A stretch of DNA of 64,000 nucleotides. Origin: Tenacibaculum gallaicum. Its GTDB lineage: Bacteria; Bacteroidota; Bacteroidia; Flavobacteriales; Flavobacteriaceae. Within the stretch, counting starts at the first letter, position 1. Every line of letters starts with the position of its first letter. Under the pieces are notes generated by a model, which saw only the letters and a program-made list of their open reading frames with translations, was not told the origin of the DNA and searched no databases. Position numbers and translations under genes: made by a program. The DNA lies in the NCBI RefSeq assembly GCF_003387615.1, contig NZ_QUNS01000003.1, positions 188,591 to 252,590 on the forward strand. The letters are read 5' to 3'. Of the stretch, positions 36,219 through 46,095 are shown one piece after another.

Positions 36219-36539
36219 ATGATAAAAAAAATACTTTTTATAACTTTTTTCTTAGCTATTTCAGTTGGTTTTTCTCAGGAAAAATCAATCGATAAGTTAA
36301 TAGCATCCCCTAACCCATTTACGAACAACACTACTATTTACTTTAATGCTAAACATAATCAAACAGTTATTTTAACTGTTAGAAATGTATTGGGTAAAAC
36401 TGTTTATAATAAAGAGCTTAAAGTGGTTAAGGGACGTAACTCTTTTCCGTTTCAACGTAACGACTTAAAATCTGGAATGTATATTTATGCAATACAAAGT
36501 AATAAGGAAATAATTTCAAAACGCTTTGTAATTAAATAA
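36219..36539 (+). CDS. Mini-protein made almost only of a T9SS type A sorting domain
   Basis: The protein has 106 residues. A signal peptide (MIKKILFITFFLAISVGFSQ) is followed directly by a type A CTD: KLIASPNPFTNNTTIYF, VRNVLGKTVYNKELKVVKG and LKSGMYIYAIQSNKEIISKRFVIK. There is no passenger domain. The stop is directly followed by the rnz ATG with no spacer, so the two are co-translated. Standalone CTD proteins are odd; this could be a relic of a larger protein or a functional decoy/filler for the secretion machinery (inference). Confidence 0.85.
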   Translation: MIKKILFITFFLAISVGFSQEKSIDKLIASPNPFTNNTTIYFNAKHNQTVILTVRNVLGKTVYNKELKVVKGRNSFPFQRNDLKSGMYIYAIQSNKEIISKRFVIK

Positions 36540-37481
36540 ATGAGTTTACACTTAACTGTTTTAGGTTGTCATTCTGCTACCCCAAGAGTTAACGCCTACC
36601 CTACCGCCCAATATTTAGAAATTAACAATCGTCATTTTTTAATTGATTGCGGTGAAGGTACACAACGTCAAATGCGAAAGTATAAGGTTGGTTTTTCTAA
36701 AATCAACCATATTTTTATTTCTCATTTACATGGTGATCACTTTTTTGGTTTAGTTGGACTCATTGCTACTTTTGGAATTTTAAACAGAGAAAAAGAGCTC
36801 CATATTTATGGTCCTAAAGGAATCAAAGAAGCAACAACAATTCAGTTAAAAGTTTCTAAATCGTGGACTAAATATCCCATTATTTTTCATGAATTAGAAT
36901 CTAAAGAAAGTCAACTTATTTTTGAAGATGATAAAGTTTCCGTAAAAACGATTCCTTTAAATCATAGAATATACACTAATGGTTTTTTATTTACTGAAAA
37001 ACCAAAACTTAGAAAGTTACATATTGAAAATATTCAGCAATATGATGAAATAGAAACTTGTGACTTTCATAATATAAAAGCTGGTAAAGACTTTACTCTT
37101 TCTACAGGGGAGATAGTTTCGAATGAAGAGTTAACTATTGATCCGCCTAAACCTTTAAGTTTTGCTTTTTGTAGTGATACCGAATACAAGCCAGATATTG
37201 TTCCTATAATTAAGAATGTAGACTTGCTATACCATGAAGCTACATTTTTAAAAGATAGAGAAGATTTGTGTGATAAAACAAAACACTCTACAGCAGAACA
37301 AGCAGCTTATATTGCTAATCAAGCAAATGCGAATAAGTTAATTATTGGACATTACTCTAGCAGATATAAAAACATTAACGATTTTAAAGTAGAAGCTCAA
37401 ACAGTTTTCAAGAACACTGAATTAGCTGAAGCGGGAAAACGATATAGCACTAATTCTTTTCCAGTGGAGATTTTAAATTAA
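36540..37481 (+). CDS. rnz: Ribonuclease Z
   Basis: The protein has 313 residues. Metal-binding motif SHLHGDHFFGLVGL near residue 62-75, DCGEGTQRQM near 36-45, FCSDTEY, LYHEATFL and GHYSSRY near the end. It is the endonuclease that removes 3' trailers from tRNA precursors. Last gene of the pyrR-pyrB-rnz operon. The final 4 bases overlap the end of the convergent CoA-binding protein gene. Confidence 0.95.
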   Translation: MSLHLTVLGCHSATPRVNAYPTAQYLEINNRHFLIDCGEGTQRQMRKYKVGFSKINHIFISHLHGDHFFGLVGLIATFGILNREKELHIYGPKGIKEATTIQLKVSKSWTKYPIIFHELESKESQLIFEDDKVSVKTIPLNHRIYTNGFLFTEKPKLRKLHIENIQQYDEIETCDFHNIKAGKDFTLSTGEIVSNEELTIDPPKPLSFAFCSDTEYKPDIVPIIKNVDLLYHEATFLKDREDLCDKTKHSTAEQAAYIANQANANKLIIGHYSSRYKNINDFKVEAQTVFKNTELAEAGKRYSTNSFPVEILN

Positions 37482-37840
37482 TACTGCTTTGTTGATAAAA
37501 GTACCAAAGTACAAGCTACTTCACTTTCAATACTATTCTCTTTTAACAGCTTTATAAACTCTGTGTTTTCAGTACCTGGATTAAAGATTACCCTACGAGG
37601 TTGCAAACCGATTATATAATCATAATATAATTTCTGACGCTCCGGGTTTAAATATAAGGTCACAGTATCAACATCTTCAAAAAAAACATTTTCTGTTTCA
37701 ATAGTAACATCTGCTACACTTCCTTTTTGTAAACCTATTGCTACAGTTTCTATACCACTATCTCTTAACCTTTTAATAGCAATATTAGAGTACCTAGAGG
37801 GCTTTAAAGAAGCTCCCAATACCAAAGTACGTTTTTTCAT
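37478..37840 (-). CDS. CoA-binding domain protein (YccU-like)
   Basis: The protein has 120 residues, a single Rossmann-like CoA_binding_2 domain: VLGASLKPSRYSNIAIKRL at the start, VDTVTLYLNPERQKLYYDYI in the middle, and PRRVIFNPGTENTEF near residue 83. No catalytic residues are known for the family. Convergent and overlapping rnz by 4 bases. A -7 box TAAATTTG lies on the minus strand at 37888-37881. Confidence 0.88.
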   Translation of the reverse strand: MKKRTLVLGASLKPSRYSNIAIKRLRDSGIETVAIGLQKGSVADVTIETENVFFEDVDTVTLYLNPERQKLYYDYIIGLQPRRVIFNPGTENTEFIKLLKENSIESEVACTLVLLSTKQY

Positions 37841-37880
37841 TTTCTGTTAATAATACGTTAAACTCTCTTAAACTAAGTAA

Positions 37881-37888
37881 CAAATTTA
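37881..37888 (-). promoter_or_regulatory. Predicted -7 element of the CoA-binding protein gene
   Basis: Minus strand reads TAAATTTG, exact TAnnTTTG match, 40 bases before the start codon. Confidence 0.45.
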
Positions 37889-37936
37889 GGTAATAAAGAG
37901 TCTATTAAGCATCAAAACAATTCAAAAACAACAAAA

Positions 37937-40384
37937 ATGAAAAACATATTACTAATACTTTTAGCTGTATTTACTACAAGTATATATGCACAAATGCCTA
38001 AAAGTAGCCTACCTAAACCAGGCACTATTACTGGTAAGGTAGTTGATCAAATAACCAAACAACCTCTTCCTTACGTAAATATTATAATCAAAGATGCTGC
38101 CAAAAAAATTATTACTGGTGGAATTACAGATGATAACGGACTATTCTCTATAAAAAACATTCCTGAAGGAAATAGCATTGTTGAAGTTCAGTTTATAGGA
38201 TATAAAACGTTTTCTAAACCTATTTCTGTAAGCCGTAAATCAAACAAAGTTAATTTGGGAACCATTTCTCTAGAGGAAGATAGCACAACTTTAGATGAAG
38301 TTGAAATTCGTGCAGAAACTTCTTCTGTAACTCAAAAAGTAGATAGAAAAGTTATTAATGTTGGTAAAGATTTAACATCTGCAGGTGCTACTGCTTCTGA
38401 GTTATTAAACAACGTACAATCAGTAAGTGTTGATAGCCAATCAGGCAATATTAGCTTGCGTGGTAACGAAAATGTACGTGTATTAGTTGATGGAAAACCT
38501 ACCAACATTCCTGCCTCTGAATTATTAAAACAAATTCCTTCTACATCAATTAAAAGTGTTGAGTTAATTACCAATCCTTCTGCTAAATACAACCCTGAAG
38601 GAATGAGTGGTATTATCAACATAATACTTAATAAAAATGCCAACATGGGCTTTAATGGCTCTATAAACACTGGTGTTGAAGCTGGTCATTATGTTCGTTA
38701 CAACGCTTCAACAAATATGAACTATAAAACAGGAAAAGTTAACTTTTTTGGTAATTATGGATTTAATGGTGGAGATCGCTACAACTTTGGTTATGTAAAT
38801 AGGCCCGGAGTTAACAACCAAGATTTCATTTTTACAAATGACAATGAATCTCACTTATTTAAAATTGGAGCTGATATTTATTTGGATGATAAAAACACTT
38901 TATCTCTTTACACTACTCAAAACTGGTTTGACAGTAATGCTAGCGGACGTGCTATAATTACAGATAATAATGGTGATTTAATAGAGCATTCCCCTAATAC
39001 ACAAACGAGTGAAAGTCACAACCAAGCTTATAATGTAAATTACAAACACGATTTTGACAAAGAAGGTCACTCTATTGAGTTTGAGGCTAACTATTCTAAA
39101 AACAATGCACCAAACTATTTAAATAACTATTTCTTTGAAGGTACTCAACCTGATTACTTCAATGATATTAATAATAATCGAAAAAGTACATTATTAAATT
39201 TAGATTATACAAATCCAATCTCTAAAAACGGTAAACTTGAATTAGGTTTAGAGTATCGAGTAAACAGTACAGGTAACATTAACCTTACAAACCAACAAAT
39301 TGTATTACAAGATATTAATGGTAATGAAACATTTAGAGACGTAGGAGACTCTTATTTTAGTTATGACAGAGATATCTATTCAGCTTATGTAAACTATGGT
39401 CACCAGTTTGGTAAACTATCTATGCAGTTAGGAGCACGTTTTGAACAATATGAAATTGAAGGGAACTTTACAGGATTGGATGAAAATGGTGTTGAAAAGA
39501 ACGACAAAGTTACTGATGATATTTTTAGTGTATATCCTTCTGCTTTTTTCACTTACAACCCTAATGATGATGATCAATTTCAGCTAAGTTATAGTAAAAG
39601 AGTAGACAGACCAGGAATACAACAAGTAAACCCTATTAGAGAATGGAGTACTCCTTTAATTACTTCTGTAGGTAACCCTGACCTCGTGCCTCAATTTACA
39701 AATTCGGTTGAATTTAATTACACCAGAAAGATAAAAGGTGGATCGATAACATTAGGTAGTTTTTATAGAAACATCACCGATGTAATGAATAGAGCTACTT
39801 ACATGGACCCTTTAGATGAAACAAACACTAGACAAATATTAACTTTTGCTAATTTTGATGACACAGATGCTTATGGATTAGAGTTCTCTGCTAGTTATAA
39901 AATTGCGAAATGGTGGAGAGCTAACGCTAGTATGGATTACTATTCTCAAAAACAATTTGGAACTACAGATTTAAGTGACCCGAACGCTCCAACTACCGAA
40001 GTTAAAACAGATATTTTTAACGCACGTATAAGTAATAGTTTTACAATATCTAAAAAATTACGTTTACAATTATTTGCAATGTATAGAGGTCCTAGGGAAG
40101 ATATTCAATGGAATGTAGAACCTATGAAAATGGTTAACGTTGGTGCTAATTACAGCATACTTAAAGGAAAAGGAAACATTAACTTTAGAGTAAATGATAT
40201 CTTTAACGATATGAGATTTAAATTTAACTCTGAAAGACCTTTCGTTCAAAACGGACGTTTCAAATGGGAAAGCAGAACTGCTTATATTGGTTTCAACTAT
40301 AGATTTGGCGGAGGTAAAAACAAAGCTCGTTCTAGAAAACAACGTGATAACAATGAAAAACAAGGAGGCGGAGGCTTCTTATAA
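37937..40384 (+). CDS. TonB-family outer-membrane beta-barrel protein (first of tandem pair)
   Basis: The protein has 815 residues with a signal peptide (LLILLAVFTTSIYAQ). Residues about 30-115 are a carboxypeptidase-like regulatory domain (GTITGKVVDQITKQPLPYVNI). A plug-like domain follows (LRGNENVRVLVDGKPTNIP, ITNPSAKYNPEGMSGIINIIL), then a C-terminal barrel (FTYNPNDDDQFQLSYSKRVDRPG, VNPIREW) of the OMP_b-brl_3 type, and a short basic Gly-rich end (SRKQRDNNEKQGGGGFL). The family is related to TonB receptors; the ligand is unknown. A 789-residue paralog follows 87 bp later, after a terminator. Confidence 0.9.
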   Translation: MKNILLILLAVFTTSIYAQMPKSSLPKPGTITGKVVDQITKQPLPYVNIIIKDAAKKIITGGITDDNGLFSIKNIPEGNSIVEVQFIGYKTFSKPISVSRKSNKVNLGTISLEEDSTTLDEVEIRAETSSVTQKVDRKVINVGKDLTSAGATASELLNNVQSVSVDSQSGNISLRGNENVRVLVDGKPTNIPASELLKQIPSTSIKSVELITNPSAKYNPEGMSGIINIILNKNANMGFNGSINTGVEAGHYVRYNASTNMNYKTGKVNFFGNYGFNGGDRYNFGYVNRPGVNNQDFIFTNDNESHLFKIGADIYLDDKNTLSLYTTQNWFDSNASGRAIITDNNGDLIEHSPNTQTSESHNQAYNVNYKHDFDKEGHSIEFEANYSKNNAPNYLNNYFFEGTQPDYFNDINNNRKSTLLNLDYTNPISKNGKLELGLEYRVNSTGNINLTNQQIVLQDINGNETFRDVGDSYFSYDRDIYSAYVNYGHQFGKLSMQLGARFEQYEIEGNFTGLDENGVEKNDKVTDDIFSVYPSAFFTYNPNDDDQFQLSYSKRVDRPGIQQVNPIREWSTPLITSVGNPDLVPQFTNSVEFNYTRKIKGGSITLGSFYRNITDVMNRATYMDPLDETNTRQILTFANFDDTDAYGLEFSASYKIAKWWRANASMDYYSQKQFGTTDLSDPNAPTTEVKTDIFNARISNSFTISKKLRLQLFAMYRGPREDIQWNVEPMKMVNVGANYSILKGKGNINFRVNDIFNDMRFKFNSERPFVQNGRFKWESRTAYIGFNYRFGGGKNKARSRKQRDNNEKQGGGGFL

Positions 40385-40410
40385 AATAAGTTTTTATTAA
40401 TTATTTGAAA

Positions 40411-40442
40411 AAAAACGAAGTTAAATACTTCGTTTTTTTTAT
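40411..40442 (+). terminator. Terminator between the two barrel genes
   Basis: AAAAACGAAG pairs with CTTCGTTTTT over a 7-base loop, followed by T residues. Confidence 0.85.
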
Positions 40443-40471
40443 TTTTAGCGCAATTTCATTCCCTTCAACAC

Positions 40472-42841
40472 ATGAAAAGATTGCTAATATTACTTTCATT
40501 CCTAGGTACTTATTTTTGTCAAGCACAAAACTTGCAGCTTACAGGAACCATTTTAGACAAAAAAAACAACCACCCGTTACCTTTTGTTACCATTACCTGT
40601 AAAAATACTTCTAACAAAATACTAACAGGTAGTATTTCTGACAAAAATGGTAATTTTAAAATTGAAAAACTTCCAAAAGATAGTTTACTCTTATCTTTTC
40701 AGTTTATTGGTTATAAAACCTTTGAAAAGAAAATTAACTTAAAAGAGCATAATAAAATAGAAACAATTTTTCTCGAAGAAAACACTACTCAATTGGATGA
40801 AGTTGAAATACAAGGAGAAACTTCAACCATTATTCAAAAAATTGACAGAAAAGTTATTAATGTAGGTAATGACCTAACAGCAACTGGCGCAACTTCTTTA
40901 GAAATGCTTGAAAATATTCCTTCTATAGACATTAACCAACTTTCTGGCACTATAAGTTTACGAGGAAATGAAAATGTTAGAGTTTTAGTAAACGGAAAAC
41001 CCTCCAACATAAGTACAGCTCAGTTGTTAAAGCAAATACCTTCCAATTCAGTAAAAAGTGTTGAAATAATTACAAACCCATCGGCAAAACACACTCCAGA
41101 AGGTATGAGTGGTATCATCAATTTAATTCTTAAAAAAAATACTAAAATTGGTTTTAACGGAAATTTATCTGTTGGTGCAACTCAAAGTAGAAATCTAAGA
41201 CCCGAAATTTCCTTAAATACAAACTATAAAACTGGAATTACCAATTTTCACTTAAATTACAATGCAAGTTGGGGTGATTATGAAACCTTTAATGATTTAG
41301 AAAGAACCGACATTGACTTAACTCAAAATATTGATTTTTTGAGTGCATCAGTCAATCACAATATTAAATTTGGTGTAGATATAGATATTACTTCAAAAAG
41401 TGTATTATCTATGTACACGTCTCAGAACTTTGATAACAATAGTTTAATTACAAACACTCTTGTTCATGAAAACAACTCGTTAATATTTGATAATAAAAGT
41501 TTTTCTGATTATAATCAAAAAGACAGAACCTACAATATTGATTATGTTTATCATTTTGATGACAAAGGCCAAAATTTAGAAATTGAATTCAATCACTCTA
41601 CAACAAAAAACCCAGAAAAAACTACCAACGAAGAATTTATCACCCCTAATTCAAAAGAATACAATTACACAAACAATATAAAAGACACACGAAAGTTATG
41701 GTTATTAAATATTGATTATGTAAAACCTATAAAATCTGGAAAACTAGAGTTTGGAATTGAATTCAGAAAGCAAGATTTTTATAATCAAATACTCACAGAC
41801 AGAGAAGCAATAAACGATTCTGCTACACTACAACCTGTTGGAAATACTTATTTAGACTACGACCGTTCAATCTACTCTGGATATATCAATTTTAATAAGA
41901 AATTCAATAAGTTTGCTATTCAAACAGGAATTCGATTAGAACAGTTTAACTTAAATGCTCTTTTTTCAAATACTGAACAAGGAAACACATCTTTAAAAGA
42001 TAATATTTTTAGCTGGTATCCTTCTGCATCAATCACCTATAACTTTACTAAAAAAGACAATTTACAATTTGCATATAGTAGAAGAGTTGATAGACCTTCT
42101 GCATATCAAGTAACCCCTATTCAAGAATGGTTTTCACCCCTAACTATATCGAAAGGAAATTTAAACTTACAACCACAATTTACAAACTCTTTGGAACTTA
42201 ACTATACTAAGACGATTACTAAAGGTTATGTATCTTTCGGTACATTTTATCGAAGAACAAATGATAAAATTGGTCGATTATTACAACAAGACAATCAAAA
42301 CCCTGATAGAACTATTAGTTCTTTTACCAATTATGACTTCGCTGATAGTTATGGTATTGAACTTTCAGCTAGCTTTAAACCTCTAAAATGGTGGACACTT
42401 AGACCTTCTTTTGAAACTTATATACAAGACTCTCAAGGAATACTAAACAACAACTTAGAAACAGTTAAAAATACGTTAGTAAAAGGGCGAATAAGTAACT
42501 CCTTTAAAGCTTCTAAAAAATTAAGTTTCCAATTATCAGGAGTTTTTAGAGGTAAAAGCGAAAATATTCAATATTCAGTGCAACCTTACACTATGGTTAA
42601 CATAGGTGCAAGATTAAAAATATTTGATGGTAAAGGAAGTTTGACTTTAAGAGGTACTGACATTTTTAATAATGTAAATTTTGATTACACCTCAAATACC
42701 CCGTTTATACAAAAAGGAAAGTATACATTGGAGTACAACTCAATTTATCTAGGCTTTTCCTATAATTTTGGAAGCGGTAAAAACAAAAGTAAAGGCAGAA
42801 AGTATAGAGATAGTAATGAAGCTCAAGGAGGCATGTTTTAA
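40472..42841 (+). CDS. TonB-family outer-membrane beta-barrel protein (second of tandem pair)
   Basis: The protein has 789 residues and is a clear paralog of the gene just upstream: the same order of signal peptide, CarboxypepD_reg-like domain (GTILDKKNNHPLPFVTI), plug (LRGNENVRVLVNGKPSNIS, ITNPSAKHTPEGMSGIINLIL), barrel (LQFAYSRRVDRPSAYQVTPIQ) and basic tail (GKNKSKGRKYRDSNEAQGG). The extracellular loops differ strongly, which suggests different ligands. Each gene has its own terminator. Confidence 0.9.
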   Translation: MKRLLILLSFLGTYFCQAQNLQLTGTILDKKNNHPLPFVTITCKNTSNKILTGSISDKNGNFKIEKLPKDSLLLSFQFIGYKTFEKKINLKEHNKIETIFLEENTTQLDEVEIQGETSTIIQKIDRKVINVGNDLTATGATSLEMLENIPSIDINQLSGTISLRGNENVRVLVNGKPSNISTAQLLKQIPSNSVKSVEIITNPSAKHTPEGMSGIINLILKKNTKIGFNGNLSVGATQSRNLRPEISLNTNYKTGITNFHLNYNASWGDYETFNDLERTDIDLTQNIDFLSASVNHNIKFGVDIDITSKSVLSMYTSQNFDNNSLITNTLVHENNSLIFDNKSFSDYNQKDRTYNIDYVYHFDDKGQNLEIEFNHSTTKNPEKTTNEEFITPNSKEYNYTNNIKDTRKLWLLNIDYVKPIKSGKLEFGIEFRKQDFYNQILTDREAINDSATLQPVGNTYLDYDRSIYSGYINFNKKFNKFAIQTGIRLEQFNLNALFSNTEQGNTSLKDNIFSWYPSASITYNFTKKDNLQFAYSRRVDRPSAYQVTPIQEWFSPLTISKGNLNLQPQFTNSLELNYTKTITKGYVSFGTFYRRTNDKIGRLLQQDNQNPDRTISSFTNYDFADSYGIELSASFKPLKWWTLRPSFETYIQDSQGILNNNLETVKNTLVKGRISNSFKASKKLSFQLSGVFRGKSENIQYSVQPYTMVNIGARLKIFDGKGSLTLRGTDIFNNVNFDYTSNTPFIQKGKYTLEYNSIYLGFSYNFGSGKNKSKGRKYRDSNEAQGGMF

Positions 42842-42842
42842 T

Positions 42843-42874
42843 AAAAAATCCGAAGTTAAAACTTCGGATTTTTT
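42843..42874. terminator. Bidirectional terminator between the second barrel gene and fabH
   Basis: AAAAAATCCGAAG pairs perfectly with CTTCGGATTTTTT over a 6-base loop; serves both convergent genes. Confidence 0.85.
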
Positions 42875-42892
42875 ATTTTATATGTAAATAAA

Positions 42893-43903
42893 CTACCAAC
42901 GAATCACTACCGACCCCCAAGTAAATCCGCTACCAAAAGCAGCCAAGACTACTAAATCTCCATCGTTTATTTTTCCTTTCTCCCAAGCCTCTGTTAGCGC
43001 AATAATAACTGAAGCCGCAGTAGTATTACCATACTTCATTATATTATTATACACCTTATCATCTGACAACTGGAATTTCTTTTGGATAAATTGTGCTATA
43101 CGTAAATTCGCTTGATGCGGAATTAACATGTCAATATCTTCTTTTTGTAATCCGTTTGCTTGTAAACCTTCAACAATAGCTTCCGAAAAACGAACTACTG
43201 CATGTTTAAACACAAACTGACCATTCATATATGGGTAATATGAAGTATCCTCAGGATCATTTGCTTCTATTATCTCCGGTACCCAACGTCCAGTAGAAGG
43301 TCCTTCTAACACTAACTCTTTAGCATACTTCCCTTCTGAATGTAAATGTGATGATAAGATTCCTTTTCCCTCTTCTTCACTACGTGATAATACCGCAGCA
43401 CCTGCTCCATCACCAAAAATTACTGTAACACCACGACCACGTGTAGAACGTTCTAAACCTCCTGAGTGATTTTCAGAACCGATTACAAGTACATTTTTAT
43501 ACATCCCTGTTTTTATAAACTGATCAGCAACCGACATTGCGTAAATAAAACCTGAACACTGGTTACGTACATCTAACGCACCAATTGTTGGCATATCAAG
43601 TAAATCTTGAATTTGTACACCACCTCCTGGGAAATATAATTCAGGACTCAACGTAGCAAAAACGATGAAATCAATATCATCTTTTGTTAAACCAGCACGC
43701 TCAATAGCTATTTTTGCAGCTTTTGCCCCCATAACTGATGTTGAATCATCAGAAGTTTTTGGGTCAATCCAACGACGTTCCTTGATACCAGTTCTTTCCT
43801 GAATCCATTCATCGCTCGTCTCCATAAACTGAGTCAAGTCATCGTTAGTCACTACGTTCTCAGGAACATAATAACCTAATCCTGTAATTTTTGAGTTATA
43901 CAT
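42893..43903 (-). CDS. fabH: 3-oxoacyl-ACP synthase III (FabH-like)
   Basis: The protein has 336 residues. It has the catalytic Cys in VRNQCSGFIYAMSVAD (about residue 117), His in MLIPHQANLRIAQF and Asn in YGNTTAASVIIAL, the KAS III triad. Start: MYNSKITGLGYYVPENVVTN. Known role: first condensation of acetyl- or other acyl-CoA with malonyl-ACP in type II fatty-acid synthesis. Genomes of this group often have more than one FabH, so the substrate may be a branched or longer acyl-CoA. Divergent from htpG with a 164-bp gap. Confidence 0.9.
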   Translation of the reverse strand: MYNSKITGLGYYVPENVVTNDDLTQFMETSDEWIQERTGIKERRWIDPKTSDDSTSVMGAKAAKIAIERAGLTKDDIDFIVFATLSPELYFPGGGVQIQDLLDMPTIGALDVRNQCSGFIYAMSVADQFIKTGMYKNVLVIGSENHSGGLERSTRGRGVTVIFGDGAGAAVLSRSEEEGKGILSSHLHSEGKYAKELVLEGPSTGRWVPEIIEANDPEDTSYYPYMNGQFVFKHAVVRFSEAIVEGLQANGLQKEDIDMLIPHQANLRIAQFIQKKFQLSDDKVYNNIMKYGNTTAASVIIALTEAWEKGKINDGDLVVLAAFGSGFTWGSVVIRW

Positions 43904-43983
43904 ATATTTTTATGTTGGTTATTTTAATATTAACAAATTAAAAGCCTGTAAAAGTATGAATTTTATATAGTCTGCACAAAAAG

Positions 43984-43996
43984 TGTCAGTTTGTCA
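43984..43996. promoter_or_regulatory. Direct repeat TGTCAGTTTGTCA upstream of htpG
   Basis: Two TGTCA boxes with 8-base period (43984-43988 and 43992-43996) lie 72-84 bases before the htpG start in the fabH-htpG divergent gap. A possible stress-regulator site; no regulator is identified. Confidence 0.35.
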
Positions 43997-44067
43997 TAAA
44001 AAGTTATTTGGTATTTTTTTTGACTACTCTATTCATCAGAAAATAATATCAAATAAAATATAAAATT

Positions 44068-45981
44068 ATGAGTAAAGGAAACATTAATGTATCGGTTGAA
44101 AATATATTTCCACTGATTAAAAAATTCTTGTATTCTGATCACGAAATCTTTTTACGTGAGTTAATTTCTAACGGAACAGATGCTACTACTAAATTAAAAC
44201 ATCTTATTTCTATTGGTGAAGCAAAAACAGAATTAGGTGATGCTAAAATTGAAATCAGCGTTGATAAAGACGCGAAAACCTTAACCATTAAAGACCAAGG
44301 TTTAGGTATGACCCTAGATGAGGTTGAAAAATACATTAATCAAATTGCCTTTTCAGGAGCTGAAGAGTTCTTAGAAAAGTACAAAGATGATAAAAACGAA
44401 ACAGGCGTTATTGGTCATTTCGGACTAGGTTTCTATTCTGCATTTATGGTTGCTGATAAAGTAGAAATTTTTACTAAATCATTTAAAGATGAGCCTGCTG
44501 CTCACTGGATTTGTGATGGTTCTCCTGAATATACTATAGTAGAACATGACAAAGCTGACAGAGGTACAGAGATCGTATTACACATTGCTGAAGATTCTAC
44601 AGAGTTTTTAGAAGAAGGTAAAATCCGTGGATTACTAACTAAGTACAATCGTTTTAACCAAGTACCAATTAAATTTGGAACCAAGAAAATAAACGACCCT
44701 GACTTCACCCCACAAACAACTAAAGACGAAGACGGTAAAGAAGTTACTGAACCTCACAAGCAAATTGAAGTAGATGATATCATCAATAATACAAATCCTG
44801 CATGGACTAAAAAACCAGCAGATTTAGAAGATGAAGATTACAAAAACTTCTACCGTGAATTGTATCCAATGCAATTTGAGGAATCTCTATTCCACATTCA
44901 CTTAAATGTAGATTATCCATTCAACTTAACAGGAATTTTATACTTTCCTAAGTTAACGCAAAACTTGGATATGCAAAAAGATAAGATTCAATTATACCAA
45001 AACCAAGTATTTGTAACAGATAATGTAGAGGGAATTGTTCCTGATTTCTTACAAATGTTAAAAGGTGTAATTGACTCACCAGATATTCCACTAAACGTTT
45101 CTCGTTCATATTTACAAGCAGATGGAGCTGTTAAAAAGATTTCTGGATACATTACTAAAAAAGTAGCTGATAAACTTTCTTCTTTATTCAAAAACAACCG
45201 CGAAGACTTTGAACAAAAGTGGAACGACATTAAAGTTATTATTGAATACGGAATGTTATCAGAAGAAAAATTCTTCAGTAAAGCAAAGAAATTTGCCTTA
45301 TACCCAACTGTTGACGGCAAATTCTTTACGTTTGATGAATTAGTTGAAAAAACAAAAGATTCTCAAACAGATAAAGATGGTAACCACATTGTTTTATATG
45401 CAGCAAACAAAGATGCACAGCACAGTTATATCGAAGATGCAAAAGCTAAAGGATATGAAGTATTGTTATTAGATTCTCCAATTGTTCCACATTTAATGCA
45501 AAAATTAGAAACTGAATCTGGTGATGCAAAAGTACAGTTTAAGCGTGTAGATGCTGATCATGTTGATAATTTAATTAAGAAAGACGATACGGTAATTTCT
45601 AAACTTTCTGATGAAGAAAAAGAGAAATTAAAGCCAGTTATCGAAGGCGCTGTAAATAACTCAAGTTATACGGTACAATTAGAAGCTATGGATTCAAGTG
45701 CTTCTCCTTTCTTAGTCACTGTACCAGAATTTATGCGTCGTATGAAAGAAATGAGCGCTACTGGTGGTGGTGGAATGATGGGAATGGGTAACATGCCAGA
45801 AATGTACAACTTAGTAGTGAACACTAATCACGAGTTAGTATCAGAAATCTTAACTGCTAATGAAGACAAGCAAAAACAATTAGTTTCACAAGCTTTCGAT
45901 TTAGCCAAATTATCTCAAAACCTATTACACGGTGAAGATTTAACTAACTTTATCAAACGTTCTTACGAACTAATTAAGTAA
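44068..45981 (+). CDS. htpG: Molecular chaperone HtpG (Hsp90)
   Basis: The protein has 637 residues. N-terminal GHKL ATPase: FLRELISNGTDATTKLKHL, DQGLGMT, GHFGLGFYSAFMVADKV and GTEIVLHI; middle domain YPFNLTGILYFPK and LPLNVSRSYLQ-like IPLNVSRSYLQ; C-terminal dimer region ending LLHGEDLTNFIKRSYELI. It is an ATP-dependent cytoplasmic chaperone. A Met/Gly-rich loop (GGGGMMGMGNMPEM) lies near residue 566. It is followed by its own terminator and is monocistronic. Confidence 0.97.
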   Translation: MSKGNINVSVENIFPLIKKFLYSDHEIFLRELISNGTDATTKLKHLISIGEAKTELGDAKIEISVDKDAKTLTIKDQGLGMTLDEVEKYINQIAFSGAEEFLEKYKDDKNETGVIGHFGLGFYSAFMVADKVEIFTKSFKDEPAAHWICDGSPEYTIVEHDKADRGTEIVLHIAEDSTEFLEEGKIRGLLTKYNRFNQVPIKFGTKKINDPDFTPQTTKDEDGKEVTEPHKQIEVDDIINNTNPAWTKKPADLEDEDYKNFYRELYPMQFEESLFHIHLNVDYPFNLTGILYFPKLTQNLDMQKDKIQLYQNQVFVTDNVEGIVPDFLQMLKGVIDSPDIPLNVSRSYLQADGAVKKISGYITKKVADKLSSLFKNNREDFEQKWNDIKVIIEYGMLSEEKFFSKAKKFALYPTVDGKFFTFDELVEKTKDSQTDKDGNHIVLYAANKDAQHSYIEDAKAKGYEVLLLDSPIVPHLMQKLETESGDAKVQFKRVDADHVDNLIKKDDTVISKLSDEEKEKLKPVIEGAVNNSSYTVQLEAMDSSASPFLVTVPEFMRRMKEMSATGGGGMMGMGNMPEMYNLVVNTNHELVSEILTANEDKQKQLVSQAFDLAKLSQNLLHGEDLTNFIKRSYELIK

Positions 45982-46030
45982 CAAAATGTTATGCTGAACA
46001 ACTTGTTTCAGTATCACATATCAATATTCA

Positions 46031-46065
46031 AAACCTCTTTGTGAAAACAGAGAGGTTTTATTTTT
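46031..46065 (+). terminator. Terminator after htpG
   Basis: AAACCTCT pairs with AGAGGTTT over a 12-base loop that can add weak pairs, followed by TTATTTTT. Confidence 0.8.
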
Positions 46066-46067
46066 GA

Positions 46068-46075
46068 TATATTTG
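46068..46075 (+). promoter_or_regulatory. Predicted -7 element of the DUF885 gene
   Basis: TATATTTG, exact TAnnTTTG match, 20 bases before the ATG and directly after the htpG terminator. Confidence 0.55.
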
Positions 46076-46095
46076 TTAGCTATAAAAACAAAACC

